From Lachnospiraceae bacterium C6A11 (GTDB taxonomy: Bacteria; Bacillota; Clostridia; Lachnospirales; Lachnospiraceae), in NCBI GenBank assembly GCA_000702245.1, contig JNKY01000010.1, positions 1-64,000 on the forward strand: a DNA stretch of 64,000 nt. Direction: 5' to 3'. Under the pieces are notes generated by a model that worked only from the letters and a program-made list of their open reading frames with translations, was not told the DNA's origin and did no database searches. Made by a program: the position numbers and the translations under genes. Positions 23,910-32,975 of the stretch are shown one piece after another; the first letter of the stretch is position 1, and each line of letters starts with the position of its first letter.

Positions 23910-26369
23910 ATGAAGAAAATTGCTGATTTTGATAAGGCAGCCTTCAAGGCTGAGGTTATCAACAATGTTAAGACACTCTACAGAAGAGATATCGATGAAG
24001 CAACACCTCAGATGATATATCAGGCTGTAGCCTACACGGTTAAGGACGACATCATCGACAGATGGATCGCAACCCACAAGGTATATAAAAAGCAGAATGT
24101 TAAGAAGGTTTATTACCTTTCGATGGAGTTCCTTATCGGAAGACTTCTCGGAAATAATATCCTGAGTCTCGGTTACTATCCGCAGATCAAGGAAGCTCTT
24201 GAAGAGATGGGCTTTGATATGAACTTTATCGAGGATCAGGAGAGAGACCCTGCACTTGGTAATGGTGGTCTCGGCCGTCTTGCAGCTTGCTTCCTGGATT
24301 CACTTTCAACACTTGGTTATCCTGCATATGGCTGCGGTATCCGTTATCGCTATGGTATGTTCAAGCAGAAGATCAAGGACGGTTATCAGTATGAGGTACC
24401 GGATGACTGGTTAAAGCACGGCTACCCATTCGAGGTTAAGCGTGCAGAGTATGCCGTTGAGGTTAAGTTCGGTGGTTATGTAAGAGTTGAGCAGAAGAAC
24501 GGACGTAACCAGTTCATCCAGGAAGGTTACAGATCAGTTCGTGCCGTACCTTACGATCTCCCTGTAGTTGGCTACGGAAATAACGTTGTAAATACACTTC
24601 GTATCTGGGATGCTGAGGCTCCACAGGAGTTCAATCTTGAGTCCTTCGACAGAGGTGAGTATGATAAGGCTGTTGAGGAAGCAAACCTTGCAAGAACACT
24701 TGTTGAGGTTCTTTATCCGAACGACAATCACATCTCAGGTAAGGAACTCAGACTTAAGCAGCAGTATTTCTTCATCTCTGCTTCTGTACAGAGAGCTATC
24801 CTTAAGTTTAAGGAGAACAATGAAGACATCCACGATCTTCCTGAGAAGGTTGTGTTCCAGCTTAACGATACACACCCAACAGTATGCGTAGCAGAGCTTA
24901 TGAGAATCCTCATGGATGAGGAAGGACTTGAGTGGGATGATGCATGGGATATCACAACACGTACCTGTGCTTACACAAACCACACAATCATGTCAGAGGC
25001 TCTTGAGAAGTGGCCTATCGAACTCTTCAGCAGACTGCTTCCACGTGTATATCAGATTGTTGAGGAGATCAACAGAAGATTCATCCTCAAGATTCAGGAG
25101 ATGTATCCTGGCAACCAGGACAAGGTTAAGTCTATGGCTATCCTCTATGATGGACAGGTTAAGATGGCTCATCTTGCTATTGCAGGTTCATTCTCAGTTA
25201 ATGGTGTTGCAAAGCTTCACACAGAGATCCTGAAGAAGAGAGAGCTTAGGGACTTCTACGAGATGAGACCTGAGCAGTTCAATAACAAGACAAACGGTAT
25301 CACACAGAGAAGATTCCTTGCACACGGCAACCCTCTTCTCGCTAAGTGGTTAAATGAAAATATAGGAGATGGCTGGATCACAGACCTTTCTCAGATCAAG
25401 AAGGTTAAGGTTCTTGTTGACGATCCTAAGTATCAGCAGGAGTTCATGAACATCAAGTACCAGAACAAGCTTCGTCTTGCAGAGTACATCAAGGAGAACA
25501 ACGGAATCGACGTTGATCCGAACTCTATCTTCGATGTTCAGATCAAGAGACTTCATGAGTATAAGAGACAGCTCCTCAATATCCTTCACGTAATGCATCT
25601 CTACAATGAGATCAAGGAGAATCCGGAGATGGATATCGTTCCGAGAACATTTATCTTCGGTGCGAAGGCAGCTGCCGGCTACAAGAGAGCTAAGCTTACT
25701 ATCAAGCTCATCAACTCAGTAGCTGATGTTATCAACAACGATGCTTCTATCGACGGAAAGATAAAGGTTGTATTTATCGAGGATTACAGAGTATCAAATG
25801 CAGAGATCCTTGTTGCTGCAGCTGATGTTTCAGAGCAGATATCAACTGCTTCACGTGAGGCTTCAGGTACAGGTAACATGAAGTTCATGCTTAACGGTGC
25901 TCCTACACTTGGAACCATGGATGGCGCAAACGTTGAGATAGTTGAAGAGGTTGGTGCTGAGAATGCATTTATCTTCGGTCTCTCAGCCGACGAGGTTATG
26001 AAATACGAGCGTGAGGGCGGCTACAATCCTTGGGATATCTACAACTCAAATCAGAATGTCAGAAAGGTACTTACACAGCTTATCAACGGTATGTACAGTC
26101 CTGACGATCCTGAGAGATTCAGAGACCTTTATGATTCACTTACCAAGGAAGATGTTTACTTCATCCTTAAGGACTTCGATTCATACGCAGAGGCTCAGAA
26201 GAGAGTTGACGAGGCTTACAGAGATACAGCCGGCTGGGCACGTATGGCTATGATGAACACGGCCTGCGCAGGTAAGTTCTCTTCAGACAGAACTATCGAG
26301 GAGTATGTAAAGGATATCTGGCACTTAAAGAAGGTTAAGGTTGAACTTGCCAAGAAGAGTGCGAAATAA
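23910..26369 (+). CDS. glgP: Glycogen/alpha-glucan phosphorylase
   Basis: An 819-aa PLP enzyme (GT35) that releases glucose-1-phosphate from alpha-1,4-glucans. NGGLGRLAACFLDS (about 110-123) and FNLESF-type glucan contacts are present. The PLP-binding lysine lies in EASGTGNMKFMLNGAPTLG (about 648-666), followed by GTMDGANVEI. Length is typical for the maltodextrin/glycogen class. GAGGAGGG lies 5-6 nt before ATG. No other glycogen genes are in the window. The conserved hairpin copy B lies in the gap before it. Confidence 0.97.
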   Translation: MKKIADFDKAAFKAEVINNVKTLYRRDIDEATPQMIYQAVAYTVKDDIIDRWIATHKVYKKQNVKKVYYLSMEFLIGRLLGNNILSLGYYPQIKEALEEMGFDMNFIEDQERDPALGNGGLGRLAACFLDSLSTLGYPAYGCGIRYRYGMFKQKIKDGYQYEVPDDWLKHGYPFEVKRAEYAVEVKFGGYVRVEQKNGRNQFIQEGYRSVRAVPYDLPVVGYGNNVVNTLRIWDAEAPQEFNLESFDRGEYDKAVEEANLARTLVEVLYPNDNHISGKELRLKQQYFFISASVQRAILKFKENNEDIHDLPEKVVFQLNDTHPTVCVAELMRILMDEEGLEWDDAWDITTRTCAYTNHTIMSEALEKWPIELFSRLLPRVYQIVEEINRRFILKIQEMYPGNQDKVKSMAILYDGQVKMAHLAIAGSFSVNGVAKLHTEILKKRELRDFYEMRPEQFNNKTNGITQRRFLAHGNPLLAKWLNENIGDGWITDLSQIKKVKVLVDDPKYQQEFMNIKYQNKLRLAEYIKENNGIDVDPNSIFDVQIKRLHEYKRQLLNILHVMHLYNEIKENPEMDIVPRTFIFGAKAAAGYKRAKLTIKLINSVADVINNDASIDGKIKVVFIEDYRVSNAEILVAAADVSEQISTASREASGTGNMKFMLNGAPTLGTMDGANVEIVEEVGAENAFIFGLSADEVMKYEREGGYNPWDIYNSNQNVRKVLTQLINGMYSPDDPERFRDLYDSLTKEDVYFILKDFDSYAEAQKRVDEAYRDTAGWARMAMMNTACAGKFSSDRTIEEYVKDIWHLKKVKVELAKKSAK

Positions 26370-26428
26370 TCAGAATAATTCGTTACGGCGTAAGGACTTA
26401 TGGCGTAATAATATAGCGTAAGATTAAG

Positions 26429-26482
26429 AACCGCACGACTGCTTATTCACAAAAAGGATGAGACAGCCGTGCGGTTTTTTGA
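26429..26482 (+). terminator. Terminator of glgP
   Basis: Stem AACCGCACG / CGTGCGGTT with a 30-nt loop and TTTTTT tail. Before it, GGCGTAA recurs three times (26386-26421). Confidence 0.8.
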
Positions 26483-26698
26483 TCGAATGGATTTACAGGA
26501 ATAAGCTATCGGGATGCCTTGTGTTGATTCTTTTACACCTGTTTACTGGTTTTGTCAACGAAGCCTTCCTATAAGCATAAGTATTCATCATAAAAAAATA
26601 TAATATTTGAGGAAGATATTTCATTTTATTATCACTGCGGAGATGTTATATTAGCATATATAACTATGCGTAGATTTGCCGGATTGGGAGGTAGAAAA
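26483..26698 (+). other. Upstream region of the sugar kinase
   Basis: AT-rich, with several possible -10 boxes (TATAAT 26599-26604; TATATT 26647-26652) but no matching -35. This would fit a promoter that depends on an activator such as the YesN regulator encoded next. No further gene is seen. Confidence 0.4.
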
Positions 26699-28333
26699 AT
26701 GAGTATAAAAGAAATGATAGATGCAGGAAAAACAGCGATCGGTATCGAGTTTGGTTCGACCAGAATCAAAGCGGTTATGGTTGATGAGGCGGGAAAGCCT
26801 ATCGCACAGGGTGACTTTGGCTGGGAGAACCAATATGAGAATGGTGTCTGGACTTATAGTCTGGATATGATATGGACCGGCCTTAAGGAAGCTTATGCAA
26901 AGCTCCTTGCTGACGTTCAGGAGAAATACGGCACAGTCATAAAGACCACCGGAGCTATCGGCTTCAGCGCCATGATGCACGGCTATATGGCATTTAATGA
27001 GGGCGGCGAGCTGCTGGTTCCTTTCAGAACCTGGAGAAATACGATAACAGGCGAAGCGGCGGCAGCACTTACCGAAGAGTTCGGCTTCAATATCCCTGAG
27101 AGATGGAGTATAGCGCATCTTCATCAGGCAATCCTGAACAAGGAGGAGCATGTTAAGGACATCAGCTTCTTTACAACGCTCGCGGGCTACATTCACTGGC
27201 AGCTCAGCGGTGAGAAGGTTCTCGGAATAGGCGATGCTTCCGGAATGTTCCCTATCGACAGCAGAACAAGAAATTATAATGCAGAATATATGGAGAAATA
27301 CGACAAGCTTCTTGGCAGCCTCGGTGTAAGCTTCAGGATAGAGGATATCCTTCCGAAGGTTCTTCTCGCAGGCGACAAGGCCGGTGTTCTTTCAGCTGAA
27401 GGCGCCGCAAAGCTTGATGTTTCAGGCAGTCTTCAAGCAGGCATTCCACTTTGCCCGCCTGAAGGTGATGCAGGAACCGGTATGGTTGCAACAAACAGTG
27501 TTGCCGTAAGAACCGGAAATGTTTCCGCAGGAACAAGTATTTTCGCCATGGTTGTTATGGAGAAGGCACTCTCTAAGGTGCATCCTGAGATCGATGTTGT
27601 TACAACACCTGTCGGTGACGATGTTGCAATGGTACACTGCAATAACTGTACCTCTGATATAAATGCGTGGGCTAAGATCTTCCGCGAATACAGCGAGGCG
27701 ATGGGTATAGAGGTTGATACAAATAAGCTCTACACCACTATGTTTAAGGCTGCTCTTAGTGGTGCGCCTGACTGCGGCGGACTTATGGGCTTTAACTATT
27801 TCTCAGGCGAGCCTGTTACTGGTTTTGCAGAAGGCAGACCTGTATTTGCAAGGAAAATAAACGCAGACTTTTCATTCGCTAACTTTATGAGACTGCACCT
27901 TTTCTCAGCGGTCAGCACTCTTAAGGTAGGCCTCGATATACTCCTCAGGGAAGAGGACGTTAAGGTAGATAAGCTTTACGGCCACGGCGGCTTCTTCAAG
28001 ACTCCTGAGGTTGGTCAGAGAATCATGTCAGCTGCAACCGGCGGTCCGATCACCGTTATGGAGACGGCAGGCGAAGGCGGTGCCTGGGGCATGGCTATCC
28101 TTGCACTTTACCTTACAAAGGTTATTGGTGGTGCAGACGATAATACTGTTAAAGAAGGCTCACTTACCCTTCCGGACTTCCTGAACAATTCGATCTTCGC
28201 AGGCGAAAGCGGCTCAACCGTAACCGCAACATCTGAAGAAATTCAGGGTTTCGATTCCTTCATGGAGAGCTTCAAAGCAGCACTTCCTATCGAGAAGGCC
28301 GCAGTTGAAACTTTATCATTCCAAGTGGTATAA
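26699..28333 (+). CDS. FGGY-family carbohydrate kinase (ribulokinase/xylulokinase-like)
   Basis: A 544-aa sugar kinase. The N-terminal phosphate-binding motif is GIEFGSTRIKAV (about 14-25), with the FGGY C-terminal domain following (GHGGFFKTPEVGQ near 424-436; GEGGAWGMAI). The GIEFGSTRIK variant differs from classical XylB and AraB and belongs to a clostridial group often placed with arabinose or related pentose genes. The neighbouring isomerase-family protein, transaldolase and pentose-type ABC transporter suggest it phosphorylates a ketopentose. GGGAGGT lies 6 nt before the ATG at 26699; an upstream extension to 26666 is less likely. Exact substrate unknown. Confidence 0.9.
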   Translation: MSIKEMIDAGKTAIGIEFGSTRIKAVMVDEAGKPIAQGDFGWENQYENGVWTYSLDMIWTGLKEAYAKLLADVQEKYGTVIKTTGAIGFSAMMHGYMAFNEGGELLVPFRTWRNTITGEAAAALTEEFGFNIPERWSIAHLHQAILNKEEHVKDISFFTTLAGYIHWQLSGEKVLGIGDASGMFPIDSRTRNYNAEYMEKYDKLLGSLGVSFRIEDILPKVLLAGDKAGVLSAEGAAKLDVSGSLQAGIPLCPPEGDAGTGMVATNSVAVRTGNVSAGTSIFAMVVMEKALSKVHPEIDVVTTPVGDDVAMVHCNNCTSDINAWAKIFREYSEAMGIEVDTNKLYTTMFKAALSGAPDCGGLMGFNYFSGEPVTGFAEGRPVFARKINADFSFANFMRLHLFSAVSTLKVGLDILLREEDVKVDKLYGHGGFFKTPEVGQRIMSAATGGPITVMETAGEGGAWGMAILALYLTKVIGGADDNTVKEGSLTLPDFLNNSIFAGESGSTVTATSEEIQGFDSFMESFKAALPIEKAAVETLSFQVV

Positions 28334-28346
28334 TTAGAAATATACA

Positions 28347-28413
28347 GGCTCCGGTTATATATGCCCCAGAGGAAGTGCTTTGCTATGGGCGAGGGGTATA
28401 TATAATCGGAGCC
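28347..28413 (+). other. Long hairpin before the YesN regulator gene
   Basis: A 21-bp stem (28347-28367 with 28393-28413, only G-T wobbles) closing a 25-nt loop (28368-28392). No T-run follows. Stem size and loop length recall the two conserved-loop elements, but the loop sequence is different. It may separate kinase from regulator expression by processing or partial termination. Confidence 0.75.
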
Positions 28414-28443
28414 GTCCGATATATTATTTAGTTGGAGAAGAGT

Positions 28444-30123
28444 ATGATAAAGGTATTATTGGTGGAAGACGAATACGCGATCAGAGAAGGCATCAAGAAG
28501 TCCGTTGAATGGGAGAACCACGGCTTTACGCTGGTGGGCGAAGCAGGCGACGGAGAGGTTGCATTTCCGAAGATACTTAAGACTAAACCGGATATCCTCA
28601 TAACGGATATCCGTATGCCTTTTATGGACGGTCTTGAGCTGGCGAAGCTTGTCAAAAATGAGCTGCCGAACATCAAGATCATCGTCCTCAGCGGCTATGA
28701 CGACTTCAATTTTGCAAAGCAGGCCATCAGTATCGGCGTAGAAGAATACATCCTCAAGCCTGTTTCCGGTGAGAACCTTCTGAAGGAGCTCGGTAAGATA
28801 GCCGAGGATATTAATAATCAGAGGAAGGAAGAGGAAGCACGCCGCAAATACATGAAGGACATGGAGGAGATCCGCACTCTTGAGAAGCAGAAATTCATCC
28901 ATGATATGATTGGTGGCAGGCTTTCTATGCAGGAGTCGGTTGAAACTGCGAAGGAGCTGGGAATAGACATCACAGCGGCCTTCTACTGCATCATTCTCAT
29001 GCAGATATTTCCAAGGAATCCGGGCAGCTCGGACGCAAACGAGTATTCACGCGTGAATGAAGAGATCTACCAGAAGATAAATGATATATTCGACGGAAAT
29101 GATCACGTATTTCCGTATGAGCAGGTCGGCGACGTGCTCTGCCTGCTTGAGAAGGCTGATTCCCTCAATGATATGGAGGAGAATATCCAAAACAGCATAG
29201 CGAAGATCAAGACGCTTATGGCGGATTACAAGGATCATATGTATTTTATCTCTGTCGGCAAACCGGTAGAGAGGATCAGGGACGTTAACAGCTCTTATGC
29301 GGATGCCAACAAAAAGTTCGCTGAGAGATATATGTGCGACGACAGCTTTGTATTCTACGGTGAGGAGATGCCGGAGACGGACAGAGTCAGTGAGGGGCTT
29401 AAGGACGATCAGCTTACCTCGGATAAGCTGGATATTGAGAAGCTTGATATCGGTGCGATAGATATCAGAATGATCTCAAAGAAGACCATATTTAACTTCC
29501 TCAGAAGCGGTACTCTTTCGGAGATCGACGACCTGGTAAATGAATATTTTGACAGTATAGGCAGGGAGGCTGTAGAGTCGATCCTCCTCAGACAGTATGT
29601 GCTGATGGAGTCGCTGCTTTCTTCGGCTGCGCTGCTTGAGAGTATGGGCGTCGACAAGGAGAAGACGTCGGAAATACTTGGCGATATGAGCGATTCGATC
29701 AAGAACGTGGACAGCTACGACAAGGCGAAGGATTTCGTTACCACGCTGCTGAAGAGAGTTGTGGAATACAGGAACGCGGTTTCCGACAAGAAATACACCG
29801 AGATAATCGAGAAGGCGAAGAAATACATCCGCGAGAATTATCAGAACGAGGATATGTCGCTTCAGTCCGTTGCGCTGAAGGTTAACGTCAGCTCGAACCA
29901 TTTCAGTACTATTTTCAGAAAAGAGGCCGGCGAGACCTTCATCGATTTCCTCACGGGCGTGCGTATGGACAAGGCGAAGGAACTGCTCACCTGCACCTCG
30001 ATCAAAACCTCGGAGATCGGCTTTGAAGTCGGCTACAGGGATCCGCATTATTTTAGTTATATTTTCAAGAAAACACAGGGCGTATCGCCTAAGGAATACA
30101 GAAGGATAGCGAAAGAGTCTTGA
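28444..30123 (+). CDS. YesN-type response regulator with AraC DNA-binding domain
   Basis: A 559-aa regulator. The receiver domain (1-122) has D55 in ILITDIRMP and lysine in YILKP. A coiled-coil and variable middle region (about 125-440) follows, and two AraC helix-turn-helix motifs close the protein (about 455-555, with SSNHFSTIFRKE and GYRDPHYFSYIFKKTQG). These proteins activate sugar-transport and glycosidase genes. Start: ATG at 28444 after GGAGA. The kinase gene overlaps its stop by 4 nt (TTGA). Its likely targets are the binding-protein, transporter and transaldolase promoters downstream. Confidence 0.95.
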   Translation: MIKVLLVEDEYAIREGIKKSVEWENHGFTLVGEAGDGEVAFPKILKTKPDILITDIRMPFMDGLELAKLVKNELPNIKIIVLSGYDDFNFAKQAISIGVEEYILKPVSGENLLKELGKIAEDINNQRKEEEARRKYMKDMEEIRTLEKQKFIHDMIGGRLSMQESVETAKELGIDITAAFYCIILMQIFPRNPGSSDANEYSRVNEEIYQKINDIFDGNDHVFPYEQVGDVLCLLEKADSLNDMEENIQNSIAKIKTLMADYKDHMYFISVGKPVERIRDVNSSYADANKKFAERYMCDDSFVFYGEEMPETDRVSEGLKDDQLTSDKLDIEKLDIGAIDIRMISKKTIFNFLRSGTLSEIDDLVNEYFDSIGREAVESILLRQYVLMESLLSSAALLESMGVDKEKTSEILGDMSDSIKNVDSYDKAKDFVTTLLKRVVEYRNAVSDKKYTEIIEKAKKYIRENYQNEDMSLQSVALKVNVSSNHFSTIFRKEAGETFIDFLTGVRMDKAKELLTCTSIKTSEIGFEVGYRDPHYFSYIFKKTQGVSPKEYRRIAKES

Positions 30124-31595
30124 GCAGAGTAAAGAAAAAGAAGACCTTCAGCAGGATACGGTCGAAGCTGATGCTCTATATCTGGATCTGCATCATTCCG
30201 CTCATCCTCTTCTTCGGTTTTGCGGTGTTCAAGCTCTTCGGATATTATAAGGACTACGACCTGCTGGTCAAAAATATCACAAGTGCAAATAAATATAATA
30301 TGAGCTTCAAGGACAACATGGACGAGATGATGTACCGCATCATCATCGGAAATGCCAACTGGACCAATCCGGAGGAGAAGCTCCTCAACGAGGATCCGAA
30401 GGCACTTATCAATGAGGCGAGAGAGCATTTTACGGAGCTGAAGGGCAAGACCGTAGAGGATAGTGTCCGCTCGGATCTGGACGCGCTGCTGAAGCTCCTC
30501 GGAATACTTGACGAGCGAGTTGATGACATCCTGGTAAATGTTGAGGAGGGCGGCCATTACGACGAAAATATGGAGATGCTGGATATGAATATCCGCACCC
30601 TCACCTCGCTGATCCAGGAGGACATCCAGAAATACATCTATGATGAAGCTGAATACATGGAGATACTTAGGCGTGATGTTGGTAAGAGCCTCAGGAATTC
30701 TATGACGGTCATAGGAGCGATACTTGCCGTCATGATCGTATTTATCTTTATTACGTCCAGAAGGCTGTCGAAGAGGATCACGGAGCCTATTACCGAGCTC
30801 TGCGATATGACGGAGAAGTTTGCGGGCGGTGATTTCACGGTGTCTTATCACACGAACAGTAACGACGAGATGCAGACTCTGGCGGAAAGCTTCAACAGCA
30901 TGGTTCAGGAGATCAAGCTGCTTGTCGACGATATCCACCGCGAGCAGAAGAATGCAAGGGATGCAGAGATGAGGCTCCTTCAGGAGCAGATCAATCCGCA
31001 CTTCCTGTACAATACGCTTGATGCCATCGTCTGGATGACGGAGGCCGGCGAGAAGCAGAAGGCCATCCAGGTCATTCAGGAACTTTCAAGCTTCTTCAGG
31101 ATCTCCCTCAGCAAGGGGCAGAGCGAGATCACTGTCAGAAACGAGAAGGAACACGTTAAAAATTATCTGGAAATTCAGCGTTACAGATATCAGGACATCC
31201 TGGATTACGAGATTGACTTTGATGAGGAGATACTGGATTATCACATCCAGAAGCTCACCCTCCAGCCTATCGTTGAAAATGCTCTTTATCACGGTATAAA
31301 GAATAAGCGAGGCGGCGGCTGCATCAAGGTGTCCGGAAAACAGGACGGAGAGGATATTGTATTTACAATAGAAGATAACGGTATCGGAATGAATGAAGAG
31401 GGGCTGGAGAAGCTGAGAAAGCTTATTTCCGGCGAGCTTGTCTCTGAGGAACTGGTTTCGGATGAGCAGAGAGGCTTCGGAATGGCGAACGTCGAGCAAC
31501 GACTCGAGGTTCATTACGGCAGTGAATACGGTATGACGGTTGACAGCACCTATGGTGAGGGAACGACTGTAACCGTAAGGATACCGAAGACTTGA
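30120..31595 (+). CDS. LytS/YesM-type sensor histidine kinase
   Basis: A 491-aa membrane kinase. TM1 (17-38) and TM2 (about 195-212) flank an all-helical extracellular sensor of roughly 150 residues. HAMP (about 213-265) leads to the His_kinase domain with phospho-acceptor H294 in INPHFLYNTLDA, then HATPase with VENALYHGIKNK, EDNGIGM and RGFGMANVEQR. It starts at TTG, overlapping the regulator stop by 4 nt. The gene immediately after it encodes a sugar-binding lipoprotein. In Clostridium beijerinckii a binding protein (XylFII) contacts the helical sensor of a LytS kinase, and the same logic is plausible here. Confidence 0.93.
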   Translation: MSRVKKKKTFSRIRSKLMLYIWICIIPLILFFGFAVFKLFGYYKDYDLLVKNITSANKYNMSFKDNMDEMMYRIIIGNANWTNPEEKLLNEDPKALINEAREHFTELKGKTVEDSVRSDLDALLKLLGILDERVDDILVNVEEGGHYDENMEMLDMNIRTLTSLIQEDIQKYIYDEAEYMEILRRDVGKSLRNSMTVIGAILAVMIVFIFITSRRLSKRITEPITELCDMTEKFAGGDFTVSYHTNSNDEMQTLAESFNSMVQEIKLLVDDIHREQKNARDAEMRLLQEQINPHFLYNTLDAIVWMTEAGEKQKAIQVIQELSSFFRISLSKGQSEITVRNEKEHVKNYLEIQRYRYQDILDYEIDFDEEILDYHIQKLTLQPIVENALYHGIKNKRGGGCIKVSGKQDGEDIVFTIEDNGIGMNEEGLEKLRKLISGELVSEELVSDEQRGFGMANVEQRLEVHYGSEYGMTVDSTYGEGTTVTVRIPKT

Positions 31596-31683
31596 TACAT
31601 GAAATGTATATGAATACATGAATTCTGTGTGAAGATGTAAGTGTGATCATAATAGATAACGAATGATCATGAAGGGTTATGCT

Positions 31684-32766
31684 ATGTTTGGTTTAAAAAA
31701 TAGAAAAAGAGCGTTCGTGCTTGCGGCAGCGATGATGCTTGCGGCGGCAAGCTTCGGAGGCTGTGGAAAAAAAGAAAACAAGGGCGGCAAAGGCGAAGAA
31801 GATACCGAACAGGCGCTTATTGATGTTGGCTTCTCACAGCTGGGTGCGGAGTCAGACTACAGAGTGGCAAATACGGAATCAATCCGCAATGCTCTTACGA
31901 AGCAGAGCGGCTTCAATCTAAGCTTTGATGATGCACAGCAGAAGCAGGATAAGCAGCTGCTTGCCATAAGAAAGTTCACTCAGCAGGAGGTTGACTGCAT
32001 CGTTCTTGCACCGGTTATGGAGACCGGCTGGGACACGGTCCTTCAGGAAGCAAAGGATGCGGGAATACCGGTCATCGTTGTAGACCGAAGAGTTGATGTT
32101 TCAGATAAGACTCTTATAACGGCATGGGTTGGCTCGGACTTCAGAAAGGAAGCTGATATAGCCTGCGAATGGCTGAAGGCGTATACAGAGGCCAAGGGCA
32201 TAGCACCGGAAGAACTGAACATAGTCGATATACAGGGAACCCTCGGGGCAACAGCGCAGATTGACCGTTCAAACGGACTTTCAAATGCCTGTCGTAGATA
32301 TGGATGGAATCTCTATGCACAGGTGCCTGCGGACTATACACAGGCGAAGGCCAAGGAGGTTATGACGAACCTGCTCGAGGAGTATGACAACATAAATGTT
32401 GTATATTGCGAGAATGACAACGAGGCGGTGGGCGCCATAGAGGCTATCGAGGAGTCAGGCAGGAAGGCAGGGCTTAATATAAGAAACGGTGAGATACTTA
32501 TCATCTCCTTCGATGCGGCACATTCCGGACTTTCGTTGGTGCTTGAAGGCAAGATTGCGCTTGATGTTGAATGTAATCCACTTCAGGGCGACGACATTGC
32601 GAGACTTATCAAAGCTATAAAGAACGGCGAGGAATTCCCTAAATACACCTACGTTCCGGAACAGGCCTTCTCGCTGGATAAAACAGTGGATAGTGTCACC
32701 TTAGAGGACGGTGAGCACGAGATCACGCATCTCACGGAAGATATTTACAGTAAGAGAGAGTACTAA
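31684..32766 (+). CDS. YtfQ-like sugar-binding lipoprotein, possible sensor partner
   Basis: A 360-aa type 1 periplasmic-binding-protein homologue (Peripla_BP_4) anchored by a lipobox Cys near residue 27 (FGGCGKK). It resembles the E. coli galactofuranose-binding protein YtfQ: VGFSQLGAESDYR, AQQKQDKQLLAIRKF, APVMETGWDTVLQEAKDAGIPV and a DRRVDV contact. GAAGGG lies 7 nt before the ATG at 31684; in-frame ATGs at 31663 and 31669 have no ribosome site. It directly follows the kinase gene and precedes a second binding protein that has its own leader, so I infer it feeds the kinase rather than, or as well as, the transporter. Ligand unknown. Confidence 0.88.
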   Translation: MFGLKNRKRAFVLAAAMMLAAASFGGCGKKENKGGKGEEDTEQALIDVGFSQLGAESDYRVANTESIRNALTKQSGFNLSFDDAQQKQDKQLLAIRKFTQQEVDCIVLAPVMETGWDTVLQEAKDAGIPVIVVDRRVDVSDKTLITAWVGSDFRKEADIACEWLKAYTEAKGIAPEELNIVDIQGTLGATAQIDRSNGLSNACRRYGWNLYAQVPADYTQAKAKEVMTNLLEEYDNINVVYCENDNEAVGAIEAIEESGRKAGLNIRNGEILIISFDAAHSGLSLVLEGKIALDVECNPLQGDDIARLIKAIKNGEEFPKYTYVPEQAFSLDKTVDSVTLEDGEHEITHLTEDIYSKREY

Positions 32767-32873
32767 AAAGTAAAAAAACCAACAAATAATAAAATATCGT
32801 AAAAACAGAAAAATGATGTATTTTGAAGAAGGATTTTGAGTGATATTTCATACTTTTTTCAAAAGATATTCTG

Positions 32874-32975
32874 TATAATAACCCTCCATACTTTGATATA
32901 TTTTAACCATCAGGTAAATGGTTCTCCGGACGTAACATTCCCGGAGCATATCAAAGAAAAATGGAGGGTTATTAA
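32874..32975 (+). promoter_or_regulatory. Structured leader and -10 region of the second binding-protein gene
   Basis: TATAAT at 32874-32879 with a poor -35. 32877-32889 (AATAACCCTCCAT) is perfectly complementary to 32961-32973 (ATGGAGGGTTATT), which contains the Shine-Dalgarno GGAGGG. A second segment CTTTGATAT (32891-32899) pairs with ATATCAAAG (32948-32956). Two internal hairpins, AACCAT/ATGGTT and CTCCGG/CCGGAG, complete a possible three-way junction. If the TATAAT is the true -10, transcription starts inside the first segment and only part of the pairing forms in RNA. Confidence 0.6.

Noticed and set aside
28368-28392. Assigning the hairpin at 28347-28413 to the A/B conserved-loop family
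   Set aside because: Loop length is the same, but the sequence shows no convincing similarity, so it is kept as a separate observation.
30057-31001. 314-aa open frame on the minus strand opposite the LytS kinase
   Set aside because: Antisense shadow of a well-supported gene; composition is low-complexity L/H/I-rich with no domain.
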